Origin: JAVBQJ01 sp045585875
Lineage (GTDB): Bacteria; Verrucomicrobiota; Lentisphaeria; Victivallales; Victivallaceae
Assembly: GCA_045585875.1 (NCBI GenBank)
Contig: JAZMZH010000005.1
Span: 28,050 to 92,049, forward strand
Direction: 5' to 3'
DNA: 64,000 bases
Shown here: one piece after another, positions 16,532 through 23,456 of the stretch
Layout of the letters: each line of letters starts with the position of its first letter
Position numbering within the stretch: position 1 is the first letter of the stretch
Position numbers and translations under genes: made by a program
Notes under the pieces: model-generated
What the model was told of the DNA's origin: nothing
Databases searched by the model: none
Seen by the model: the letters and a program-made list of their open reading frames with translations, nothing else

Positions 16532-18265
16532 ATGCAGTACGAGCTGGAAACCATTCGTCACAGCGCCGCCCACATCATGGCGGCGGCGGTGAAAAAACTT
16601 TTTCCCGAGGCCAGATTCGACATCGGCCCCGCCACCGCCAACGGTTTTTACTATGACTTTGAATTGCCCCGCGCGCTGGTGCCGGAGGATCTGAAGCAGA
16701 TCGAAAAGGAGATGCGGAAGTTGATCGGCGCCAGGGTCCCGTTTGAGCGCTTCGAGCTTTCCCGCTCCGAGGCCGAGGCGAGACTCGCCGCCGCCGGGCA
16801 GAAGTACAAGCTGGAGCGTCTGGCCGACATCCCGGACGAGGCGGTGATCAGTTTCTACAGATCCGGGGATTTCGTGGACCTCTGCCGCGGACCGCATGTG
16901 GACAACGCCGGGGCCATCGGCGCGGTGAAGCTGCTCTCCATCGCCGGGAGCTACTTCAAAGGCGATGAAAAGAACCCCATGCTCCAGCGCATCTACGGCA
17001 CCGCCTTTGCCACCGCGCAGGAATTGGATCAGTACCTCAAGCTCATGGAGGAGGCCGCCCGCCGCGACCATCGGAAACTCGGCAAAGAGCTGGATCTCTT
17101 CAGCTTTTCCGAAAACGTCGGTCCCGGGCTGGTGCTCTGGCATCCCAAGGGCGCCTTTATCCGCAACGCCATCGAAACCTACTGGCGGAGCCGTCACTAC
17201 GAAAACGGTTACGATCTGCTCTACACTCCCCACATCGGACGCTCCGTCCTGTGGGAGACCAGCGGGCACCTGGATTTCTACCGCGACGCGATGTATTCGC
17301 CCATGGACATCGACGGCGGCGATTTTTACGTCAAGCCCATGAATTGCCCGTTTCACATCGAAATCTACCGTTCCAGCCTGCGTTCCTACCGGGAACTCCC
17401 CCTGCGCTGGGCGGAGCTGGGCACCGTTTACCGTTATGAAAAGAGCGGCGTGCTTCACGGGCTGCTCCGGGTCCGCGGATTCACCCAGGACGACGCCCAC
17501 ATCATCTGCACGCCGGAGCAGATCGAGGACGAGATCGCCGAGGTGCTGCGCTTCAGCATGTCCATCTGGCGGGATTTCGGATTCACAAAGATCAAGCCCT
17601 ATCTGGCGACCCGGCCGGCCAAGGCCGTCGGCGAACCCGAGCGCTGGGAAAAGGCCCTGCGCGCTCTCGAGCTGGCGGTGAAAAAGGCCGGTCTGGAGTG
17701 CGAGGTCGATGCCGGAGGCGGCGCTTTTTACGGTCCGAAGATCGACTTGAAAGTGGAGGACGCTCTGGGCCGGGAGTGGCAGACCACCACCATCCAGTTC
17801 GACTTCAATCTGCCGGAGCGCTTCGACATGACCTATGTGGGAGAGGACGGGAAAAAGCACCGGCCCTATATGGTGCACCGGGCTTTGTTCGGCTCTCTGG
17901 AGCGTTTTTTCGGGATTCTGGTGGAGCATTACGCCGGAGCGTTTCCGCTGTGGCTGGCGCCGGAGCAGGCGAGGGTGCTGCCGATCACCGCGGCTCAGGC
18001 GGATTTCGCGGAAAAGTACGCCTCTGCTCTGCGCAGCCGCGGTCTGAGGGTGACGGTGGATGGCCGCAGCGCCGGTCTGGGCGCCAAGATCAAGGACGCG
18101 CGCAACGACCGCATCAACTACATCCTGGTGATCGGCGAGCGGGAAGTCGCCGATGGGATTGCGTCGGTGCGCAGCCGCAGGGACGGGGAACTCGGCGGCA
18201 TGACCGCCGAAGCTCTGGCGGAACGGATGCTCGCCGAAGTCGCCGATCTCGGGCGTCTTTCCTGA
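16532..18265 (+). CDS. thrS: threonyl-tRNA synthetase, TGS-less form
   Basis: This 577-residue class II synthetase charges tRNA-Thr. The N-terminal editing domain begins at once with HSAAHIMAAAVKKLFPEA and has the GFYYDF and CRGPHV motifs. The catalytic core shows motif 1 near LYTPHIGRSVLWETSGH, the zinc-site Cys in KPMNCPFHI, motif 2 YRYEKSGVLHGLLRVRGFTQ and motif 3 in MVHRALFGSLERFFGIL. The anticodon-binding domain ends the protein. The usual N-terminal TGS domain of about 60 residues is missing; the ATG at 16532 has its own site (AGAGGAAAG), and the GC-rich DNA before it does not encode a TGS domain. Confidence 0.95.
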   Translation: MQYELETIRHSAAHIMAAAVKKLFPEARFDIGPATANGFYYDFELPRALVPEDLKQIEKEMRKLIGARVPFERFELSRSEAEARLAAAGQKYKLERLADIPDEAVISFYRSGDFVDLCRGPHVDNAGAIGAVKLLSIAGSYFKGDEKNPMLQRIYGTAFATAQELDQYLKLMEEAARRDHRKLGKELDLFSFSENVGPGLVLWHPKGAFIRNAIETYWRSRHYENGYDLLYTPHIGRSVLWETSGHLDFYRDAMYSPMDIDGGDFYVKPMNCPFHIEIYRSSLRSYRELPLRWAELGTVYRYEKSGVLHGLLRVRGFTQDDAHIICTPEQIEDEIAEVLRFSMSIWRDFGFTKIKPYLATRPAKAVGEPERWEKALRALELAVKKAGLECEVDAGGGAFYGPKIDLKVEDALGREWQTTTIQFDFNLPERFDMTYVGEDGKKHRPYMVHRALFGSLERFFGILVEHYAGAFPLWLAPEQARVLPITAAQADFAEKYASALRSRGLRVTVDGRSAGLGAKIKDARNDRINYILVIGEREVADGIASVRSRRDGELGGMTAEALAERMLAEVADLGRLS

Positions 18266-18291
18266 TGGCTCTGTGCGGCCGTCCGTCTTTT

Positions 18292-18319
18292 CCGGGCCGA
18301 TGACGCGTCATCGGCCCGG
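18292..18319. terminator. perfect 28-bp palindrome after thrS
   Basis: CCGGGCCGATGACG and its exact reverse complement abut, 27 bp after the thrS stop. The hairpin would be very stable. There is no T-tract, so it may block 3' decay or serve as a binding site rather than act as a classic intrinsic terminator. Confidence 0.6.
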
Positions 18320-18489
18320 GGGGCGATTTCCCGGTGAAACCCGGACGGTTGTTAAAAAATTGGGCCTTTTTGGATGAAAAAATTTGCTTTTTGACAAAAG
18401 ACGGGTATTTTATAGAGAGGAAGAAAATCCCGGAACTCCGGGAGATGGATGAGAAATCAACCGCCAACAAGAAACAGGAGAATTCACAA

Positions 18490-18729
18490 ATGTCTGAAGT
18501 TGCGGAAAAAGTTAAGAAGATTGTCGTCGATCAGCTGGGTGTTTCCGAGGATCAGGTCACCGATGATGCCCGGTTCATGGAGGATCTCGGCGCCGACTCT
18601 CTGGATACTGTTGAGCTGGTGATGGCTCTTGAGGAGGAGTTCGGTTCCGACATTCCCGATGAGGATGCCGAGAAGCTCAAGACCGTCGGCGCTGTTATCG
18701 AGTACATCAAGAGCAAGAGCCAGGACTGA
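18490..18729 (+). CDS. acpP: acyl carrier protein
   Basis: This 79-residue acidic protein has the phosphopantetheine site GADSLDTVELVMALEEEFG, with Ser37 as the attachment residue. It carries acyl chains in fatty acid synthesis. ATG 18490 follows AGGAG by a good distance; an in-frame extension upstream is AT-rich leader. A TTGACA (18391-18396) and TATAGA (18411-18416) lie upstream, but their 14-bp spacing is short for a standard promoter. fabF follows, as is common. Confidence 0.97.
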   Translation: MSEVAEKVKKIVVDQLGVSEDQVTDDARFMEDLGADSLDTVELVMALEEEFGSDIPDEDAEKLKTVGAVIEYIKSKSQD

Positions 18730-18839
18730 TCGGAACGACCTGATCGGTCATTGATTTTTTGCGTAACGGGCCGCGGGGGACAATCTTATCCTGAGCGGTC
18801 CGTTTTGATTTTACCACACCACCAGCGGGCGAGACTGGC

Positions 18840-20096
18840 ATGAATGAGAGAAGAGTTGTAGTGACGGGGTGCGGGGTGATTTCCTGCGCAGGGCAGGATC
18901 CCGCGAGTTTCTGGAATTCCCTTGTCGAGGGAAAGTGCGGCATCGGTCCGATCACTTTGTTCGACGCGGCCGGTTACCGTACCCGGATCGCCGGGGAAGT
19001 GAAAGACTTCGACCCGTGCCGGTACATGAGCTTCAAGGACGCCAAGCGCATGGACCGCTTCTGCCAGTTCGCGGTGTGCGCGGGCCTCATGGCCGTCCAA
19101 AACGCCGGTCTGCCGGAGAATTTCGAGGATTCCGGCATCCGTCCGGAGCGGGTTGGTGTGATGGTTTCCAGCGGCATCGGCGGCATGGCGGTCTTTGCCG
19201 AACAGATCAAAGTGCTCAACGACCGGGGGCCGGACCGGGTCAGCCCGCTGCTCATCCCCATGATGATCGGGGACATCGCCTCCGGCAATCTCTCGATGCG
19301 GCTCCAGGTGAAGGGACCGAATTTCGGTCTGGTTTCGGCGTGCTCCACCGGCAATCATTCCATCGGAGAAGCCTCCTGGATCATCCGCCGGGGCGACGCG
19401 GACATCATGATCGCCGGCGGCGCCGAGGCGCCCATCGTGCCGGTGGGGGTGGCGGGATTCTGCGCCATGAAGGCCATGAGCCAGCGCAATGACGATCCTC
19501 TCCACGCCAGCCGTCCTTTTGATCTGAACCGTGACGGGTTCATCATGAGCGAGGGCGCGGGCGTGCTGATTCTGGAAGAGCTCGAACATGCCAAAGCCCG
19601 GGGCGCGGAGATTCTGGCCGAGCTGGTGGGCTACGGATGCACCGGCGACGCCTATCACATCACCAGTCCCCATCCGGAGGGCGAGGGCGCTGCCGAGGCC
19701 ATGCGGGTGGCCATGAGGCACGCGGCCGTGAATCCGGAGGAGATCGACTACATCAATGCGCACGGCACCTCCACCGAGCTGAACGACAAGTACGAGACGC
19801 TGGCGATCAAGCGGGCTTTCGGCGAATCGGCCCGAAAGGTCGCCATCAGCAGCACCAAAGGCACCACCGGGCACGGGCTGGGCGCGGCCGGAGGGTTCGA
19901 GTGCATCGCCTGCATCCACGCCATTCGCGACGGGGTCGTGCCGCCCACGATCAACTACGTCACCCCGGATCCGGACTGCGATCTCGACATCACTCCCAAC
20001 ACCGCCCGGGAGAGGGACATCCGATATGCGATGAATGTCAATCTCGGGTTCGGCGGACACAATGCGGCGGTGATTTTCCGGCGTTTTGAAGATTGA
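18840..20096 (+). CDS. fabF: 3-oxoacyl-[ACP] synthase II (KAS II)
   Basis: This 418-residue condensing enzyme elongates acyl-ACP with malonyl-ACP. The catalytic triad is in place: Cys168 in SACSTGNHS, His308 in NAHGTSTELND and His345 in TTGHGLGAAG. The N-terminus RRVVVTGCGVIS is typical of FabF. It follows acpP by 110 bp and is closed by a strong terminator, so acpP-fabF is probably one unit. FabB is the alternative, but gene order and length favour FabF. Confidence 0.95.
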   Translation: MNERRVVVTGCGVISCAGQDPASFWNSLVEGKCGIGPITLFDAAGYRTRIAGEVKDFDPCRYMSFKDAKRMDRFCQFAVCAGLMAVQNAGLPENFEDSGIRPERVGVMVSSGIGGMAVFAEQIKVLNDRGPDRVSPLLIPMMIGDIASGNLSMRLQVKGPNFGLVSACSTGNHSIGEASWIIRRGDADIMIAGGAEAPIVPVGVAGFCAMKAMSQRNDDPLHASRPFDLNRDGFIMSEGAGVLILEELEHAKARGAEILAELVGYGCTGDAYHITSPHPEGEGAAEAMRVAMRHAAVNPEEIDYINAHGTSTELNDKYETLAIKRAFGESARKVAISSTKGTTGHGLGAAGGFECIACIHAIRDGVVPPTINYVTPDPDCDLDITPNTARERDIRYAMNVNLGFGGHNAAVIFRRFED

Positions 20097-20105
20097 TTGC
20101 ATGAG

Positions 20106-20128
20106 GGCGGCCCGGGCCGCCTTTTTTT
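20106..20128 (+). terminator. intrinsic terminator after fabF
   Basis: The 16-bp self-complementary GGCGGCCCGGGCCGCC (20106-20121) is followed by seven T residues. Confidence 0.88.
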
Positions 20129-20166
20129 GACGAAATGTTTCACATCATCAGGAAAAGGAGTCGGAG

Positions 20167-20751
20167 ATGAGAATATTCGGTTGTTTGCTTGCGGCGCTGA
20201 CGCTGACGGCCGCCGTCTGCGGAGCGGAGGGGGATCAGAGTGCCCGCGGCGAAGCGGATTACGCGGCCTGTTACGCGCTTTTTGAAGCCGCGGGGACGCG
20301 GGCTTTTATCGAGGCTTTCATGCCCGCCATGGCGGAGCAGGTCCTTGCGTCAACTCCCGAAGCCGCCTCGTTTGAGGACGTGGTGGTGGAATTTTTCAAT
20401 AAATACCTGGGGTACGACGCCGTGAAGCAGGAGCTGGCGGATTCCTTCCTGAGCAAGTTCACTCCGGAGGAGGTCGCTGGTCTGAGCGAGTTTTACAATA
20501 CCGACGCCGGACGCAAAGTCGCCGAAATCACTGCGGCTCTGCCGGAAATTTTCACCTTCGAAGAGCTGGTGGCTCTTGGAGAATTTTACCGGAGCGATTT
20601 GGGACGCAAGGTTTCCGCCGACATGACCGGCGTCGCTCTGGAGGCCGGAGAGATCGGGCAGCGCCGGGTGGTCGAGCACGCCGAGGAGCTGAAGCAGATG
20701 GTGGCGGCCAAGCTGCTGTCGGGTCAGAGTCTGCCGTCGTTCGGCAGATAG
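20167..20751 (+). CDS. periplasmic DUF2059-family protein
   Basis: This 194-residue protein has a signal peptide (MRIFGCLLAALTLTAAVCGA, cleavage near residue 20). Its helical body has the DUF2059 pattern: FLSKFTPEEVAGLSEFYNTDAGRKV, then a second similar unit LVALGEFYRSDLGRKVS. The family is exported and of unknown function. The start follows AAAAGGAG. Its last 28 bp overlap the 3' end of ttcA on the other strand, so transcription of the two converges with no space for a separate terminator. Confidence 0.82.
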   Translation: MRIFGCLLAALTLTAAVCGAEGDQSARGEADYAACYALFEAAGTRAFIEAFMPAMAEQVLASTPEAASFEDVVVEFFNKYLGYDAVKQELADSFLSKFTPEEVAGLSEFYNTDAGRKVAEITAALPEIFTFEELVALGEFYRSDLGRKVSADMTGVALEAGEIGQRRVVEHAEELKQMVAAKLLSGQSLPSFGR

Positions 20752-21497
20752 CGTTGATCCAGCAGGTGCCGGATTTCGACCCGGGCGAGGGAGGCGGTGA
20801 GGCCGTTTCTCGCGCCCGGGAATTCTTTTTCCAGGAGTTGCAGCAGTTTCCCGGCCCGGGCCCGGTCTCCGGAAGCCGCGAGCGCCTCGTGATAGGGACA
20901 GCGGCGATCCGTCGGGAAGTCGAATTCGGCGGCGGCGTCGCGGATGGTTTCTTCGCTGGTCAGCGCCAGGGGGCGGATGACGGTGCAGCCGTCGGGAGCG
21001 TCCGCATGGGCGAGCGGGGCCATGGTGGTCAGACCGCCGCCGCGCAGGGCGCTCATGAGAAAGGACGCCAGCAGGTCGTCGAGGTGCTGACCGAGGGCGA
21101 GTTTGCCGCATCCGAGTTTCCGGGCCAGTCCGTAGAGTTTGCCGCGTCGGAGGCGGCTGCAGAGCACGCACGGCGGTTTGCGCGAAGGCCGGGCGGCGAG
21201 GAGGTCGGGGATGGACAGACCGGTGGAATAAAACGGCACGCCGCGCTTCCGGCAGTAACCGGCGATCTCCTCAAGCGGGAATCCCGGGAATCCCGGATCG
21301 AAGGCGGCTCCGGTGATGGTGAAGTTTACCGGGGCGCGTTTTTGCAGCGCCAGCAGGGTTTCCAGCAGAGTGAAGCTGTCTTTGCCGCCGGAGAGGCCGA
21401 CGAGGATGGAGTCGCCGTCGGCGATGAGGCGATACTCGCAGACGCATCGTCCGGCGGAGCGGACGACCTTTTCAAAAACCGGTGATTTTGTCTTCAT
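20724..21497 (-). CDS. ttcA: TtcA-family tRNA 2-thiolation protein
   Basis: This 257-residue protein has the ATP pyrophosphatase P-loop VGLSGGKDSFTLLE, a CVLCSRLRRGKLY pair for an iron-sulfur cluster, and LGQHLDDLLASFLMSALRGG, all typical of TtcA/TtuA enzymes that thiolate tRNA. TtcA makes 2-thiocytidine at position 32. The start at 21497 was chosen since the residues before it are hydrophobic noise and it puts the P-loop at about residue 34. A promoter with an extended -10 lies directly upstream. TtuA-type use of another tRNA site is possible. Confidence 0.85.
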   Translation of the reverse strand: MKTKSPVFEKVVRSAGRCVCEYRLIADGDSILVGLSGGKDSFTLLETLLALQKRAPVNFTITGAAFDPGFPGFPLEEIAGYCRKRGVPFYSTGLSIPDLLAARPSRKPPCVLCSRLRRGKLYGLARKLGCGKLALGQHLDDLLASFLMSALRGGGLTTMAPLAHADAPDGCTVIRPLALTSEETIRDAAAEFDFPTDRRCPYHEALAASGDRARAGKLLQLLEKEFPGARNGLTASLARVEIRHLLDQRYLPNDGRL

Positions 21498-21503
21498 GCC
21501 GTC

Positions 21504-21532
21504 AATATAGCACACGATCGGCGGAATAACAA
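21504..21532 (-). promoter_or_regulatory. extended -10 promoter of ttcA
   Basis: On the minus strand TTGTTA (21532-21527) is followed after 17 bp by TATATT (21509-21504), preceded by TGC. The TGCTATNTT form recurs upstream of several genes in the window. Confidence 0.55.
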
Positions 21533-21618
21533 CGACAAAAACATATTTGTACTTGAAAAATCCCCATTCCGGCTGTACATTATACTTTGCAGTCCGATCA
21601 GATTCAAGGAGGAAGTTT

Positions 21619-22923
21619 ATGGGACGAACCATTGTCGAAAAGATATTCGACGCGCATCGGCTTGATTCTCCCGGGGAGGGCGTCTCCATTTTGCGCCTGG
21701 ACCGGGTTTTCTGTCACGAGATCACCACTCCCATCGCCATTAACGACCTGGTTTCCCAGGGCCGCGACCGGGTTTTCGATCCCGAGGGGATCAAGGCGGT
21801 GATCGACCATGTTTCGCCGGCCAAGGACTCCAAGACCGCCGAGCAGGGCAAGACCCTCCGGGACTGGGCCCGCCGTCACGGCATCAGGGATTTCTTCGAC
21901 ATCGGGAGCAACGGCGTGTGTCACGCCATTTTTCCGGAAAAGGGTTTCGTCCGTCCCGGATACACCATCACCATGGGGGATTCGCATACCTGCACGCACG
22001 GCGCGTTCGGGGCTTTTGCCGCCGGGGTCGGCACCACCGATCTCGAGGTGGGCATCTGCAAGGGCGTGGCCATCATGCGGGATCAGAAGACCATCAAGGT
22101 GAACGTCTCCGGGCGTCTGCGGAAAGGCGTCTGCGCCAAGGACCTCATCCTGGAGATCATCCGCGTCCTGACCGTCAACGGCGCCACCGACCATGTCATC
22201 GAGTTCACCGGCGAATGTGTGGATCATCTCTCCATGGCCGGACGCATGACCCTCTGCAACATGGCGGTGGAGGCCGGGGCCACCAGCGGCATCTGTTGTC
22301 CGGACCGGGTGACCGCCGAATATCTCTGGCCCTTCATCCGGGACGAATACGCCTCCGTGGAGGCCGCGGTCGAGGCGTGGCGGGTCTTCCGGCCCGATCC
22401 CGACGCGGTGTACGCCCGGGTGGTGGAGATCGACGCATCCCTCCTGGAGCCGGTGGCCACCTACGGATACAAGCCGGATTGCGTGAAGCCGGTTGCCGCG
22501 TTTGCCGACACCCCGGTGGATCAGGTGTACATCGGCAGCTGCACCAACGGCCGCTACGAGGATCTGGAGGCCGCCGCCGAGGTGCTGGCCGGACGCAGGA
22601 TCGCCCCCGGCATCCGGGCCATCGTGAGCCCGGCCACCAGCGAGGTTTACGCCCGGGCGATGAAGTCCGGGATTTTGCAGATCTTCGCGGACGCGGGATT
22701 TTGCGTCACCAATCCCACCTGCGGCGCCTGTCTGGGGATGAGCAACGGCGTGCTGGCCCGTGGCGAAGTCTGCGCCTCCACCACCAACCGCAATTTCAAC
22801 GGGCGCATGGGCGCGGGCGGGATGGTGCATCTCATGAGTCCGGTCACCGCCGCCGCGACGGCGCTGGCGGGACGGATCGTCAATTCGTCTTTGTGGCAAG
22901 CGGGACAGGAGGCAGACAAATGA
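21619..22923 (+). CDS. leuC: 3-isopropylmalate dehydratase large subunit (LeuC2 type)
   Basis: This 434-residue aconitase-fold protein isomerises 2- to 3-isopropylmalate in leucine synthesis. It shows MGDSHTCTHGAFGAFAAGVG, the cluster Cys in YIGSCTNGRYEDL, and NPTCGACLGMSNGVLA, giving the three [4Fe-4S] ligands. Its length and divergence fit the LeuC2/HacA branch, so homoaconitase activity cannot be excluded. ATG 21619 follows a perfect AAGGAGG. A TATACT at 21581-21586 may be a -10 box, but no well-spaced -35 is seen. It overlaps leuD by 4 bp. Confidence 0.93.
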   Translation: MGRTIVEKIFDAHRLDSPGEGVSILRLDRVFCHEITTPIAINDLVSQGRDRVFDPEGIKAVIDHVSPAKDSKTAEQGKTLRDWARRHGIRDFFDIGSNGVCHAIFPEKGFVRPGYTITMGDSHTCTHGAFGAFAAGVGTTDLEVGICKGVAIMRDQKTIKVNVSGRLRKGVCAKDLILEIIRVLTVNGATDHVIEFTGECVDHLSMAGRMTLCNMAVEAGATSGICCPDRVTAEYLWPFIRDEYASVEAAVEAWRVFRPDPDAVYARVVEIDASLLEPVATYGYKPDCVKPVAAFADTPVDQVYIGSCTNGRYEDLEAAAEVLAGRRIAPGIRAIVSPATSEVYARAMKSGILQIFADAGFCVTNPTCGACLGMSNGVLARGEVCASTTNRNFNGRMGAGGMVHLMSPVTAAATALAGRIVNSSLWQAGQEADK

Positions 22924-23444
22924 AGAATTTTTCCGGAAGCATACTTTTTCTCGACCGTTCGGACATCAACACCGACGAAATCATCCCCGCCCGTTATCTG
23001 ACCGAGGCGACCAAGGCGGCGCTGAAACCCTACTGTCTGGAGGATCTCCGGCTGGAGGGATTCGACTCCCGGCGGGATGTCCCGGGCAAGAACGTCATCG
23101 TCACCCGTTCCAATTTCGGCTGCGGCAGTTCCCGGGAGCACGCGGCCTGGACGCTGGAGTGCAACGATATCACGATGGTCATTGCCGTCAATTTCGCCCG
23201 CATCTTCCGTCAGAACATGTTCAACTGCGGCATGATCGCGGCGACGCTCTCCCCGGAGGAGATCGACGAAATATTCAAGGTTTTTTCGGGGGCTCCGGCC
23301 CGCTGCGAAACCGATTTTGAAAAAGGCCGCGCGGTCATAACCGGTTCGGGGCAGCGGCGGGAATACAGTTTTGAAATTTCCGGTTTCGACCGGGAGCTGG
23401 TCGCGGCCGGGGGCTGGCTGGCCTACGCCGACCGGAAATACTGA
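22920..23444 (+). CDS. leuD: 3-isopropylmalate dehydratase small subunit
   Basis: This 174-residue swivel-domain subunit shows DINTDEIIPARYL and NFGCGSSREHAAWTL, the substrate-binding loop, and FRQNMFNCGM. It pairs with LeuC to form the enzyme. The ATGA overlap with leuC indicates coupling. The small size fits the LeuD2 branch. valS follows after 12 bp, so leuCD, valS and dapA probably form one amino-acid operon. Confidence 0.93.
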   Translation: MKNFSGSILFLDRSDINTDEIIPARYLTEATKAALKPYCLEDLRLEGFDSRRDVPGKNVIVTRSNFGCGSSREHAAWTLECNDITMVIAVNFARIFRQNMFNCGMIAATLSPEEIDEIFKVFSGAPARCETDFEKGRAVITGSGQRREYSFEISGFDRELVAAGGWLAYADRKY

Positions 23445-23456
23445 CGGGAGTTTTTT

